From NCBI GenBank assembly GCA_017517965.1, contig JAFWXR010000038.1, positions 1-60,324 of the forward strand: a stretch of 60,324 nucleotides of DNA, in the 5' to 3' direction. The position numbers and the translations under genes are program-made. This DNA comes from Clostridia bacterium. GTDB taxonomy: Bacteria; Bacillota; Clostridia; Oscillospirales; Feifaniaceae. Of the stretch, positions 7,576 through 16,437 are shown in pieces (the stretch's first letter is position 1; each line of letters starts with the position of its first letter). The notes under the pieces were generated by a model that did no database searches, was not told the DNA's origin, and saw only the letters and a program-made list of their open reading frames with translations.

Positions 7576-8034
7576 TTAAGAAAAAATCCTCTTAAAGAGA
7601 GCAACTGCAAAATTGTCCTCAGAAGAAACAATTTCCACATTGTCCTCGGTAAAAGTATCAATGTATGTAATGCCGTTTGAAGTCACTCTCGCCATACCGT
7701 AATCTTCGATTGCAATACGTTCAATTTCTTCAAGATTAAATTTCCGTTCAAACCTGAGTTCCAGTGCTTCTTCTTCCTTGCAAAGTGACATATACTCTGC
7801 CTTTGCCGAAGATACCTGCGAAGAAATCTCGTTATACGTTGAGCAGCAGGCAAGCCAGATGCAACACATTGCTGTTATAAGTACCGTTATCGCAAGATTG
7901 AAGGTTGCGTTCCTGCGTGTTTTGGCAACGATACTGTTTTTTGCACGTTGTCTTACCTGTACGGATGCAAACTGATTACGCATCGGATCAAACAGAGAAA
8001 GATCGTATGCATTTGCTGATTTATAATTATCCAT
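7576..8034 (-). CDS. FtsL/DivIC-like septum protein
   Basis: 152 residues. A basic cytoplasmic N-terminus of about 45 residues is followed by one membrane span (about 46-65, LAITVLITAMCCIWLACC), a coiled coil (about 68-95) and a segment NLEEIERIAIEDYGMARV. That segment matches the IEEIAREKLGM signature of the FtsL/DivIC family. It would act on the outer face at the division septum with FtsB/DivIC-type partners. The start overlaps the end of the upstream HTH gene by eight bases. It is not in the usual mraZ-mraW-ftsL-pbp cluster, so this may be a second or divergent FtsL. The exact identity is inferred from topology and the short signature. Confidence 0.65.
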   Translation of the reverse strand: MDNYKSANAYDLSLFDPMRNQFASVQVRQRAKNSIVAKTRRNATFNLAITVLITAMCCIWLACCSTYNEISSQVSSAKAEYMSLCKEEEALELRFERKFNLEEIERIAIEDYGMARVTSNGITYIDTFTEDNVEIVSSEDNFAVALFKRIFS

Positions 8035-8395
8035 TCTTTATTTTCTCCGAAAGTAATGATTTGAAGTCAGTTTGACGGCGTATTTCCGCAATCTTCTTGT
8101 CAGACAAAATCAGCATAATATCCGCCGGAAGTTCATTTCTGCGTTTGGCCGCCTTGTCAAAAAATACGGAAAGCTCTTTGTCTGTAGCCTGCAGTAATGA
8201 TGCAATTTTATACTGCATTTCGGGAGTGGGTGGACAGACACGGTCTTTAAACATATCGTACAAATATGTTTTTGAAACCTTGAGAGTATCAAGAATCAGG
8301 GGCCTTGAAATATTTCTTTTGTCTACCAGGTGGTAAAAATATTCGCCAAACGACATATCGGCAACTTTTACCTGCGAGCCAGCTGAAACAGCCAT
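8027..8395 (-). CDS. Small HTH DNA-binding protein
   Basis: 122 residues from the ATG at 8395, chosen because GAGGGAGG lies just upstream. The middle holds a lambda-repressor-like HTH (SRPLILDTLKVSKTYLYDMFKD, then TPEMQYKIASLLQATDKEL). The C-terminal 35 residues are basic and polar. It is the first gene of an operon with the FtsL-like gene. A dyad (8412-8431) lies between the promoter and the ribosome site, so autoregulation is plausible. Targets are unknown. Confidence 0.7.
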   Translation of the reverse strand: MAVSAGSQVKVADMSFGEYFYHLVDKRNISRPLILDTLKVSKTYLYDMFKDRVCPPTPEMQYKIASLLQATDKELSVFFDKAAKRRNELPADIMLILSDKKIAEIRRQTDFKSLLSEKIKNG

Positions 8396-8411
8396 CAAAA
8401 CCCTCCCTCTT

Positions 8412-8471
8412 AGTAAGCAAGTCAACTTACTGACATACTAATATTGTAAATTATTATGGCACTTTTGTCAA
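8412..8471 (-). promoter_or_regulatory. Promoter and putative operator of the HTH-FtsL-like operon
   Basis: On the minus strand TTGACA (8466-8471) and TACAAT (8443-8448) are 17 bases apart, close to consensus. Just downstream of the expected transcription start is the dyad AGTAAG-N8-CTTACT (8412-8431), well placed for a repressor. Confidence 0.7.
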
Positions 8472-8504
8472 CAAAAAAATTTGCCGATTTGGTAATTATG
8501 GTGT

Positions 8505-8533
8505 TTGACAAAGCGTGCCTGCGGTGCTATGCT
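8505..8533 (+). promoter_or_regulatory. Promoter of the AEC transporter gene
   Basis: TTGACA (8505-8510) and TATGCT (8528-8533) are 17 bases apart. This rules out a translation start at 8505 and supports the TTG start at 8571. Confidence 0.65.
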
Positions 8534-8570
8534 AATAATAGAGCAACAACTTAGTTATGGGGTGACGTTT

Positions 8571-9509
8571 TTGAGAGAGACATTTATACCGACACTCAAC
8601 CAAATGCTTGTAATGCTTATATTTATTCTGGCAGGGTATGTACTTAATAAGGCACACGTTCTGGGCAATAAGTCCGATAAGGTGATGTCGAAACTGGAAA
8701 ATAATCTTTTCGTTCCGGCGCTTATCATCAATACCTTTATGATGAACTGTACCATGGAAAACATAAAAGCCTCGTGGAAATATATTGTATACAGCGCAGG
8801 TCTTCTTGTAATAGCGATGCTTATAGCGCATTTTGTTGCCAAACTTTTTACCAACAATGAATACGGTATACATATATTCGAGTATGCGTTGACGTTTGGC
8901 AATTTCTCGTTTATGGGCAATGCGGTGGTGCTTGCACTGCTTGGTGAAGAGATGCTTTTCAAGTATATGATTTTCACACTTCCCATGAATATTGTAGTTT
9001 ATACCTGGGGAACGTTTATTCTTACACCGAACGATGCTGAAGGAAGGTCGTTTGGTATAAAGAGGCTTATTAACCCGATAATTATTTCGCTTATTATAGG
9101 TCTTATACTTGGACTTACCGATGCACAGCAATATATGCCGTATGCATTGAAAGCCTCGCTTGAATCGGCAAGTAAATGTATGTCACCGATGGCGATGATT
9201 TTAACAGGCTTCGTTATGGCGGATTATCCTTTGAAAACGCTTGTCACGAAAAAGAGGATTTATACGGTTACGGCACTTCGCCTGATTGTGATTCCGGCAA
9301 TCTTTTTAACGCTTTTAAAACTTATAAAAGCACCGCAGGAAATGATAATACTTGCACTGTTTGCGTATGCAACGCCTCTTGGACTTAACACTGTTATATT
9401 CCCGTCAGCATACGGCGGTGATACGAAAACGGGGGCGAGAATGGCATCTATCTCGCACGTGCTGTGTATCTTCACAATCCCGCTTATGTATATGTTGTTT
9501 ATAGGATAA
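8571..9509 (+). CDS. AEC-family transporter (auxin efflux carrier type)
   Basis: 312 residues from a TTG start at 8571 preceded by GGGGTG; the longer frame begins inside the promoter. About ten hydrophobic spans and the conserved GLILGL and ATPLGLNTVIFPSAYGG segments are typical of AEC (PF03547) carriers, which move small organic acids such as malate or malonate. Located in the membrane. Monocistronic with its own promoter and terminator. The substrate cannot be read from the sequence. Confidence 0.85.
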   Translation: MRETFIPTLNQMLVMLIFILAGYVLNKAHVLGNKSDKVMSKLENNLFVPALIINTFMMNCTMENIKASWKYIVYSAGLLVIAMLIAHFVAKLFTNNEYGIHIFEYALTFGNFSFMGNAVVLALLGEEMLFKYMIFTLPMNIVVYTWGTFILTPNDAEGRSFGIKRLINPIIISLIIGLILGLTDAQQYMPYALKASLESASKCMSPMAMILTGFVMADYPLKTLVTKKRIYTVTALRLIVIPAIFLTLLKLIKAPQEMIILALFAYATPLGLNTVIFPSAYGGDTKTGARMASISHVLCIFTIPLMYMLFIG

Positions 9510-9512
9510 AAT

Positions 9513-9545
9513 AAAAAACCACCCTGATGACAGGGTGGTTTTTTT
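9513..9545. terminator. Bidirectional terminator
   Basis: AAAAAACCACCCTG/CAGGGTGGTTTTTT hairpin between the convergent AEC and NhaC-family genes. Confidence 0.85.
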
Positions 9546-9552
9546 GTTTTAT

Positions 9553-11343
9553 TTACGCTTTTTTGTTTGTAAACTTTGTTATTACAACGAGTGTTGCAAG
9601 CATAAGAACTATTGCTATGGGAAGAACTATCAGCCAGTTCTGAATGAATCCTGCAAGGATGTACGCCACGAATGAAACTGCGGCAACCGTAAGCGCATAG
9701 GGAAGCTGAGTTGATACGTGGTTGATGTGGTTGCACTGTGCACCGGCCGAAGCCATAATCGTGGTATCGGAGATGGGTGAGCAGTGGTCACCGCATACAG
9801 CACCTGCCATACAAGCAGAGATTGCGATTACTGCGATAGGACCGTCTACACCGCTGAATACTGAAAGAACGATCGGGATAAGAATACCGAACGTACCCCA
9901 TGAAGTACCCGTTGAGAACGAAAGACCAACTGCAATAATGAAGATGATAGCAGGAAGGAAGAACTGAAGTGAAGCTGCAGAACCTTCGATAAGCTGTGAA
10001 ATGAATATCTTAGCACCGAGGCTGTCCGTCATAGTCTTGAGTGTCCATGCACATACGAGAATGAGGATAGCGGGAACCATTGCTTTAAAGCCGTCGGGGA
10101 TAGAAGCCATACAATCCTTGAAAGAGATAACTCTTCTGATAAGGAAGTAGATTACTGCAACGATAATCGTAACGAATGAACCGAATACGAGACCGACTGA
10201 AGCGTCACTGTTGGAGAATGCTGTGATGACGTTTTTGTAACCGTCTGAACCTGCTGTGAAGAAGCCGCCCGAGTAAATCATACCGATAACGCATGCGACG
10301 ATGAGGAATAAAACGGGGAGAACGAGGTCGATAACCTTGCCCTTGGGGTTTGCATTCTGGAATGCATCCTCAACGATTTCTTCGCCCGTTGTGAAGATGT
10401 CACCGTTTTTAGCATTGTCCTCGTGTCTCTTCATCGGACCGTAGTCCTTGTTGGAGAATGCAAGGAAAAGCATCATCACGATAGTGAGAAGTGCGTAGAA
10501 GTTGTAGGGTATAGCCGAAATAAAGAGGGATATACCGCTGTCAGCACCTGCGCCCTTTGCAAAACCTGCAACTGCAGCAGCCCATGATGAAATGGGTGCG
10601 ATGATGCAGACGGGAGCTGCGGTAGCATCAATAAGATATGAAAGCTTAGCTCTTGAAATGTTCTGCTTGTCCGTAACGGGACGCATTACTGAGCCGACTG
10701 TAAGACAGTTGAAGTAGTCGTCAATAAAGATAAGTACGCCGAGTGCGATAGTCATAAGCTGAGCACCGATTCTCGACTTGATACGCTTACTTGCCCATCT
10801 TCCGAATGCGGCTGAACCGCCTGCCTTGTTCATCATGGAAACGAGTGCGCCTAAAAGAACGAGGAAGATGATGATACCGATGTTGTAGGCATCAGCAACG
10901 GTGTTTATGAAACCGTCCTGGAATGCGTGAACAACCGTCGTCTCAAAATTGAAGTTTGAGTAGATTACGCTTCCTGCAAGAATACCGAGGAAAAGTGATG
11001 AATAAACTTCCTTGGTGATAAGCGCAAGCACGATAGCGATTATCGGGGGAACGAGTGACCAGAAGGTTGCATACTGACTAACCGATTCTCTCACCTTGGA
11101 GATAGCGGTGTCGATGTGTGCGTCAAATCCTTCGTCGTTTGTGAGGTTGTCGGCATAACTGTCCACGTAGGCACTTGCCGAATCGGCATCCGTAAGGTCG
11201 TATTCAACTTCTTCACCGTCAACGTTAACGGTAAACGAATCGCTCGGATCAGGTGCTGCAAAAGCAGTCATGCTAAGAACCGAGAAGACAACCATACAGA
11301 TGAGCATAATTGAAATTATGCGTCTTGCTGTGTTTGTTTTCAT
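9553..11343 (-). CDS. lysW: NhaC-family carrier under a lysine riboswitch (LysW-like lysine transporter)
   Basis: 596 residues. The membrane part (about residues 95-590, some 12 spans) is an NhaC-superfamily antiporter. Motifs include DDYFNCLTVGSVMRPVTD, the SSWAAAVAGF region and AGAVCGDHCSPISDTTIMAS. The gene is preceded by an L-box lysine riboswitch. Comparative genomics of the L-box linked NhaC-like proteins to lysine uptake and named them LysW; the symbol is used on that basis only. Unusually, the N-terminus is a cleavable-looking signal peptide (ending AFAAP near residue 30) and then a 60-residue acidic extracytoplasmic segment before the first core span. Lysine as substrate is inferred from the riboswitch, not from residues. 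Confidence 0.75.
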   Translation of the reverse strand: MKTNTARRIISIMLICMVVFSVLSMTAFAAPDPSDSFTVNVDGEEVEYDLTDADSASAYVDSYADNLTNDEGFDAHIDTAISKVRESVSQYATFWSLVPPIIAIVLALITKEVYSSLFLGILAGSVIYSNFNFETTVVHAFQDGFINTVADAYNIGIIIFLVLLGALVSMMNKAGGSAAFGRWASKRIKSRIGAQLMTIALGVLIFIDDYFNCLTVGSVMRPVTDKQNISRAKLSYLIDATAAPVCIIAPISSWAAAVAGFAKGAGADSGISLFISAIPYNFYALLTIVMMLFLAFSNKDYGPMKRHEDNAKNGDIFTTGEEIVEDAFQNANPKGKVIDLVLPVLFLIVACVIGMIYSGGFFTAGSDGYKNVITAFSNSDASVGLVFGSFVTIIVAVIYFLIRRVISFKDCMASIPDGFKAMVPAILILVCAWTLKTMTDSLGAKIFISQLIEGSAASLQFFLPAIIFIIAVGLSFSTGTSWGTFGILIPIVLSVFSGVDGPIAVIAISACMAGAVCGDHCSPISDTTIMASAGAQCNHINHVSTQLPYALTVAAVSFVAYILAGFIQNWLIVLPIAIVLMLATLVVITKFTNKKA

Positions 11344-11375
11344 TTTTTATTCTCCTTATTTAATAAATTGCAAAC

Positions 11376-11405
11376 AAAAAGGGACTATGAAACGCCATAG
11401 TCCCT
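11376..11405 (-). terminator. Riboswitch expression-platform terminator
   Basis: On the minus strand AGGGACTATG-GCGTTT-CATAGTCCCT is followed by five T residues, between the lysine aptamer and the carrier gene. Transcription should stop here when lysine is bound. Confidence 0.85.
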
Positions 11406-11422
11406 TGGTATACCTGACTTAA

Positions 11423-11586
11423 AGATAGCGCTCCACAATTTGTGACAGTGCAGTACATATTTTGTAATGCACCAGCGGAAATTTCAAAAGGATACGAAAA
11501 AATAACCGCTTCGGCGTGATCCCCTTTCATACGCAGCCGTGTCCTGACCGTTTGCCGTATTACTTATGAAGCACGCACCTCTATCT
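11423..11586 (-). ncRNA. Lysine riboswitch (L-box) aptamer
   Basis: On the minus strand the leader shows the conserved L-box blocks in order: AGATAGAGGTGCG at the 5' side, GAAAGGGGATCACGCCGAAG in the middle, GCTGGTGCA and CTGCACTGTCA, and the closing AGCGCTATCT that pairs with the 5' block to form P1. The five-helix layout fits. A terminator hairpin follows at 11376-11405. A promoter lies upstream: TTGATT (11622-11627) and TATACT (11599-11604), 17 bases apart. The aptamer should sense lysine and switch off the carrier gene at high lysine. Confidence 0.93.
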
Positions 11587-11598
11587 GTTCACAGAAAA

Positions 11599-11627
11599 AG
11601 TATATCAAACAAAGTGACAATAATCAA
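11599..11627 (-). promoter_or_regulatory. Promoter of the riboswitch transcript
   Basis: TTGATT and TATACT with a 17-base spacer on the minus strand; the start point falls about 10 bases before the aptamer. Confidence 0.65.
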
Positions 11628-11635
11628 CACTTTTT

Positions 11636-12487
11636 TTATTTCATATCTTCAACCACTTTTTCAGGGGGATTGTCAAGCACGTCGGGCTTTTTCATAACAC
11701 CCCTTAAATACTTGAATGCAGATGCATAATAATGACCGTCACAAATACGCTCATCACATACTATTGACATATCCATACAACGCTTTGTTACCACGTTGCC
11801 GTCTGCATCAAGCTCGTTTTTCTCGTACTTTGCACCGATACCCATAAATACGGGAAGCGTACCGAAATCATACAAATGGTGGAATACGGGTTTAATGCCG
11901 AGAGACGCCATATTCGTGATAAAAATTGATGCATGGAAGGGACTTTCTTTGGTGAGTGCTCTGGGGAGCAGACCGAAGTAGTCCAGAAGTTTTAAAAGCC
12001 ATACCGTAAACTTTAAAAATACACCTGGAATGTATTTAAGCACGTTTACGATTGCATCCATACCGTTTTCAGCCTCTTCATCCTTATTGTCGTTGATGAG
12101 TGCATTCATCTTGCGGTAAATATCCTCAGCCGTATCCGCAGGGTCTGCAAACACCTTGATACAGGTTTCGGGTGCATCAAGCGTAAGAGATTTTTTTATG
12201 GTCATTGAGATTTCAACGCCGTTTCTGGCGTATCTTTTCTGACCTCTTATAAAACGGTTGATGCCGGGACGCTGTGAAATCGTCCTCACGTAAGCGGCGG
12301 CAAAGATGTGAAGCATACCGAAGCCTTTAAGCCCCTCTTCACGTTTGCGCTTTATGTACTTTTCACATTCGCCGATATCGAAAGTTTCGATAAAGTAGTT
12401 TGATGCTGCATCCCTGTCGGGCATAATGTAGTTTCCGACAAGGTCCATCGGGGGAGTGCCTTTGATTTTTCTGCCTTCTTTAGCCAT
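11636..12487 (-). CDS. 2-oxoacid dehydrogenase acyltransferase-like (CAT-fold) protein
   Basis: 283 residues from the ATG at 12487; a GTG ten codons upstream is possible. The fold is that of the E2 catalytic domain/chloramphenicol acetyltransferase superfamily: FGMLHIFAAAYVRTISQRPGINRFI near the N-terminus, ESPFHASIFITNMASLG in the middle and CDERICDGHYYA near the C-terminus. The last block corresponds to the active-site HRxxDG motif, but the catalytic His is replaced by Glu (DERICDG), although the DG pair is kept. There is no lipoyl domain and no neighbouring E1 or E3 gene. It may be a non-canonical acyltransferase or a catalytically altered relative. Role unknown. Confidence 0.75.
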   Translation of the reverse strand: MAKEGRKIKGTPPMDLVGNYIMPDRDAASNYFIETFDIGECEKYIKRKREEGLKGFGMLHIFAAAYVRTISQRPGINRFIRGQKRYARNGVEISMTIKKSLTLDAPETCIKVFADPADTAEDIYRKMNALINDNKDEEAENGMDAIVNVLKYIPGVFLKFTVWLLKLLDYFGLLPRALTKESPFHASIFITNMASLGIKPVFHHLYDFGTLPVFMGIGAKYEKNELDADGNVVTKRCMDMSIVCDERICDGHYYASAFKYLRGVMKKPDVLDNPPEKVVEDMK

Positions 12488-12557
12488 AAGTTGTACCATC
12501 CCTCTTTTTATATACACATATTATGACATAAAATGACTTTTCATGCAAACTTTTTAT

Positions 12558-12585
12558 TTGAATTGCAGATGATATAGTATATAAT
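12558..12585 (+). promoter_or_regulatory. walR operon promoter
   Basis: TTGAAT (12558-12563) and TATAAT (12580-12585) with 16 bases between, 42 bases before the walR start. Confidence 0.65.
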
Positions 12586-12627
12586 AAATAATGGTAAATT
12601 GTATTAAACTGTTAAGGAGATATTGTG

Positions 12628-13317
12628 ATGTCAGATAAAAAAAGAATTCTCGTTGTGGAAGATGAAAAGACAATATCCGATATTGTAGTATTCAATTTAA
12701 AGAAAGCGGGCTTTGACGTCCTTACCGCATATGACGGAATTGACGGTGCCAAAAAGGCGATAGAAGAAAAGCCTGATTTAGTGCTTCTTGACGTTATGCT
12801 TCCGGGTATGGACGGATGGGAGATTCTTCAGAAGGTTCGTGAAGTGTCTAACGTTCCGATAATAATGCTTACTGCAAGGGTTGAAGAGGATGATAAGGTC
12901 AGGGGTCTTGAACTCGGGGCAGACGACTATATTACAAAGCCCTTTGGCATACAGGAGCTTACTGCAAGGGTAAGGGCAAACCTGCGTCGCAGTGCAGAGT
13001 ACGTGTCGCAGACAAAAACGTCCGTTTTCGGTGATCTGACTATTGATTTAAACAATTATTCACTGTCAAAAAACGGTGTGGCGGTTGAACTTTCGGGCAA
13101 GGAATTTGCACTTGTGAGTTTTCTTGCACAGAACAGCGGTAAGGTCTATTCGAGAGAGGACCTTATGAGTGAAGTCTGGGGTTATGACGGCTACTTCGGT
13201 GACGTAAGGGCAGTTGACGTTATGATAAGGCGTATCAGGGAAAAGCTTGAGGATGACCCGTCAGAACCGCAGTATATCAAAACAAAACGTGGAATAGGAT
13301 ACTATTTCGGGGTGTAA
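12628..13317 (+). CDS. walR: WalR (VicR/YycF) response regulator
   Basis: 229 residues from the ATG at 12628, nine bases after AAGGAG; a GTG one codon earlier is less well spaced. The receiver domain (about 4-120) contains the acidic pocket VVEDE, the phospho-Asp in LVLLDVMLPGMDG and the Lys in YITKPFG. An OmpR-type winged helix covers about 130-229 (MIRRIREKLEDDP, TKRGIGYYF). With WalK it controls cell-wall hydrolases and is usually essential in Firmicutes. The identity rests on the following walK, yycH, yycI and walJ genes. WalK follows after 10 bases. Confidence 0.95.
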   Translation: MSDKKRILVVEDEKTISDIVVFNLKKAGFDVLTAYDGIDGAKKAIEEKPDLVLLDVMLPGMDGWEILQKVREVSNVPIIMLTARVEEDDKVRGLELGADDYITKPFGIQELTARVRANLRRSAEYVSQTKTSVFGDLTIDLNNYSLSKNGVAVELSGKEFALVSFLAQNSGKVYSREDLMSEVWGYDGYFGDVRAVDVMIRRIREKLEDDPSEPQYIKTKRGIGYYFGV

Positions 13318-13327
13318 GGAGACGGAT

Positions 13328-15085
13328 ATGTTCAAAGGCTTACAGGCAAAAATGGTGCTTATTCTCGTACTTTTGTCGGTTCTGTCAATGTCTGTTGTCG
13401 GCGTCGTTCTCGTAAACTCGGTAGGTTCGTTCTATGAGGATGACTTTTTAAGTCAGATGGACAGTTTCTTTTCGGGCACCGTGCTGACACAGATTACCGA
13501 TTCGGCAAATGCAGACGAAAGCGGGGAGGAACTTTTTGACGTTCTTTCCGTATACTCGTCACAGCTTGGTCTTGATACATACAGGAATATGTATATCCTG
13601 AGTGAAGAGGGAAATCTCATTTCGGGTACGAACAGACAGCTCGGACAGGCACTTGAAAAGACGGAAAATATGCTCTCTGCAATGAGTGGTGGCGGTAATA
13701 CGCAGACACCGCGAAGCGAAGGATATATGGACTATGCAAAGAAGATAACCACCGACGGCGGCAAGACTTTTATTATCTACGTAAAAGACACAAAAGAAGA
13801 AGTTCGTGATCTTCTGTGGGTTATGATTATTCTTATAATCAAGACGGTGGTCATTGCGATATTTATCGCATGTCTGCTCAGTTTCATACTTGCAGGTGCG
13901 ATATCAAGACCTATTAAAAACATTACCAAAAGCGTTAAAAAGATACAGGAAGGCGATTTTTCTTATCACATAGATTCGGCTTCGAAGGATGAAATCGGTA
14001 TGCTTTCGGAGAGTTTTAACGATATGGCGCAGGTACTTGAAACAACGCTTTCCAAAATCGAGGATGAGAGGGAAAAACTTTCAACGATATTCCTTTATAT
14101 GACCGACGGTGTCGTTGCATTTGATGACAGGGGTATGCTTCTTCACATCAATGAAACGGCAAGCGGAATACTCGGAAGGCCCTATATCGTAGGGGCAGCC
14201 ACGTTTGAAGCAGTTTTCTTTGATTATACCGACCTCAATTTTGAGGAAATGCAGGAAAAACTTACAAACGGCACCTTTGTCAGTGAAATAACAATCAACG
14301 ATAAAGTGTATAAATGTGACTTTGCCGATTTTTCACACGGTAACAAGGGCAGAGGCATAATTACGGTTATTCACGATATTACCGAGCAGGCTGAGATTGA
14401 CCGTTCACGCCGTGAATTTATTGCAAACGTATCACACGAACTTCGTACACCGCTTACAAACGTTAAGAGTTATACCGAAACAGTCGTTGAAAACAGCGAT
14501 ATGGAGGAGGATGACAAGGCACGTTTCCTTGGCGTCGTACTCAGTGAGACGGACCGTATGATAAGCATTGTTAAAGACCTGCTTGTACTCTCACGTCTTG
14601 ACAACAGAAAAATGGACGTTGTTATGACGCCGTTTTCGGCAAAAGAGGCGGTTATTGACGTCTACAATGCTATGAAGATTGAGGCGGAAAAACACAATCA
14701 GACAATAACTTACGAAGCACCCGAAGATATGGCACAGGTTCTCGGTGATAAGGGCAGAATTGAGCAGGTGCTTGTAAACGTAGTTTCAAACTCTGTAAAA
14801 TACACACCCGACGGCGGTGAGATAAACATCAACGTGGCAGAGGGTGATGAAGGTATTATATTTACCGTAAAAGATAACGGTATGGGCATACCCGAAGAGA
14901 GTTTAAAACATATTTTTGAGAGATTTTACAGGGTGGACAAAGCCCGTTCGAGAGAGCAGGGCGGTACGGGTCTGGGTCTTTCCATTGCCAAAGAAATCGT
15001 CGAAGCACACGGCGGTACTATAAAAATGGAAAGCTCGGTTGGACGCGGTACTACCGTTACGATAGTATTAAGGAAGAATAAATGA
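13328..15085 (+). CDS. walK: WalK (VicK/YycG) sensor histidine kinase
   Basis: 585 residues. TM1 is at about 8-30, an extracytoplasmic domain at about 31-160, TM2 at about 162-185, HAMP at 187-240, PAS at 248-355 and HisKA with the phospho-His in ANVSHELRTPL at about 370. HATPase_c (NVVSNSVKYTPDGG, DNGMGIP, GGTGLGLSIAKEIVEAHGG) runs to the end. It senses cell-wall status (lipid II-type signals in model species) and phosphorylates WalR. It overlaps yycH by four bases (ATGA), so the operon is tightly coupled. Confidence 0.95.
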   Translation: MFKGLQAKMVLILVLLSVLSMSVVGVVLVNSVGSFYEDDFLSQMDSFFSGTVLTQITDSANADESGEELFDVLSVYSSQLGLDTYRNMYILSEEGNLISGTNRQLGQALEKTENMLSAMSGGGNTQTPRSEGYMDYAKKITTDGGKTFIIYVKDTKEEVRDLLWVMIILIIKTVVIAIFIACLLSFILAGAISRPIKNITKSVKKIQEGDFSYHIDSASKDEIGMLSESFNDMAQVLETTLSKIEDEREKLSTIFLYMTDGVVAFDDRGMLLHINETASGILGRPYIVGAATFEAVFFDYTDLNFEEMQEKLTNGTFVSEITINDKVYKCDFADFSHGNKGRGIITVIHDITEQAEIDRSRREFIANVSHELRTPLTNVKSYTETVVENSDMEEDDKARFLGVVLSETDRMISIVKDLLVLSRLDNRKMDVVMTPFSAKEAVIDVYNAMKIEAEKHNQTITYEAPEDMAQVLGDKGRIEQVLVNVVSNSVKYTPDGGEININVAEGDEGIIFTVKDNGMGIPEESLKHIFERFYRVDKARSREQGGTGLGLSIAKEIVEAHGGTIKMESSVGRGTTVTIVLRKNK

Positions 15086-16434
15086 AGCGTATAGTGGAAT
15101 TTATCAAGACAATACTCATAATATTTCTTACGGCATCAATGCTTGTGATGACGGCAAGACTTATGCTGTCGGATATATTTTCGACAGGTACGGGAAGCGT
15201 TGTAAAGAATGAAAGTTCATTTTTTACAGGCCTCGGTCTGCCGTTTTTGGCAAAATACTTTGAAAAAGGCACAGTCGGTACGCAAAGCGAGTTTTCGCAG
15301 AGTACTCTTGTTTATCCGAGTTCTGTAACTGTCAGGGAAAACGGTGTGCAGATAAGTGCATTCGGTGATGAAGAACTTATAATTTCAGCATACGATGCAG
15401 TCAGCGACACCGTGGCAAAGTTTATTACGGGTGCAGTAAATCAAAGTGACGGTGATTTTGAAGTCTACACCCAAAATGACGGTGTACTTGTAGACTTCGG
15501 CAGAAGAATACCTCTTGATACACTTTGCAGGATATCGGCAAACAGGGCGTCAAAGGCGGGGGATGCTCTCGTTGAGAGAATGTATATTTACGATGCTGAC
15601 GGGCATTTGAACTGTGCGTTCACGGACGGAGAAAAAACGTATACGTTTGACTCTGTAAAAGGAAATACGGGTGTTAAGGTATCAGATATCGGCGGTGTTG
15701 AAACAAGCGACGTTTCGGCGCTTGACGGGCTGTTGCCCGATGTAAAAATCAGGGGCGGAAGTGCCGTACCTGTCGGACAGATTACTTTACCGCTTCTTGA
15801 AAAAAGCAATAAACTCTATAATGCAGAGGCAGGAAACTACTCCTTTGCAAATCTTTCTGCGGTGCTGACGAAATTCGGTATAAACTCGGGCTCGCTCAAC
15901 AATGAAATTAAAGAAGACGGTTCGGTCATATACGTTGAAAATTTAAGAAGTATTATGGCACAGACGGACGGCAGAATAACGTTTGCTGCATATCAGGATA
16001 ACGGTGGCATTTCTCTGGCAAACTATATAGGACAGGCGGGGGAAAAAGGCTATTCGGTGCGAGACGTTATAATAGCATCACAGAAATTTTTATCATCTTT
16101 TGAAAAAGAACTTTTGGGTGGCGAGGCGTCTCTGCGTCTGAAAAATGCCTATTATGACAGCGAACAAAAAGGGTACGTTACTGAGTTTGAATACTGTGTA
16201 AACGGTATATCCATAAAAAATTCAGGGGTATCGGCAAGGCTTACTTACCGTAACGGTTACTTCGTAGCCGCCGATATTTTACTTGAGAGTTATGCATATT
16301 CACAGCAGGTGGCACAACTTGAAAATCTTGAAAACTTTATACGTCTGTATGCAAATCGCAAAGGCACGTTGAATAAAATAACGATAGCATATGAAGACGG
16401 TACACCCGATTATCTGTTTTACTGGGAGGACTGA
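15082..16434 (+). CDS. yycH: YycH-like WalK accessory protein
   Basis: 450 residues. One N-terminal membrane span (about 8-28) is followed by a large extracytoplasmic region. Sequence conservation is low, as usual for YycH; the call rests mainly on position directly after walK, topology, length (YycH is about 450 residues) and the YycI-like gene that follows. In model Firmicutes YycH and YycI sit in the membrane with WalK and set its activity. The gene starts inside the walK stop. Confidence 0.8.
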   Translation: MKRIVEFIKTILIIFLTASMLVMTARLMLSDIFSTGTGSVVKNESSFFTGLGLPFLAKYFEKGTVGTQSEFSQSTLVYPSSVTVRENGVQISAFGDEELIISAYDAVSDTVAKFITGAVNQSDGDFEVYTQNDGVLVDFGRRIPLDTLCRISANRASKAGDALVERMYIYDADGHLNCAFTDGEKTYTFDSVKGNTGVKVSDIGGVETSDVSALDGLLPDVKIRGGSAVPVGQITLPLLEKSNKLYNAEAGNYSFANLSAVLTKFGINSGSLNNEIKEDGSVIYVENLRSIMAQTDGRITFAAYQDNGGISLANYIGQAGEKGYSVRDVIIASQKFLSSFEKELLGGEASLRLKNAYYDSEQKGYVTEFEYCVNGISIKNSGVSARLTYRNGYFVAADILLESYAYSQQVAQLENLENFIRLYANRKGTLNKITIAYEDGTPDYLFYWED

Positions 16435-16437
16435 TTT

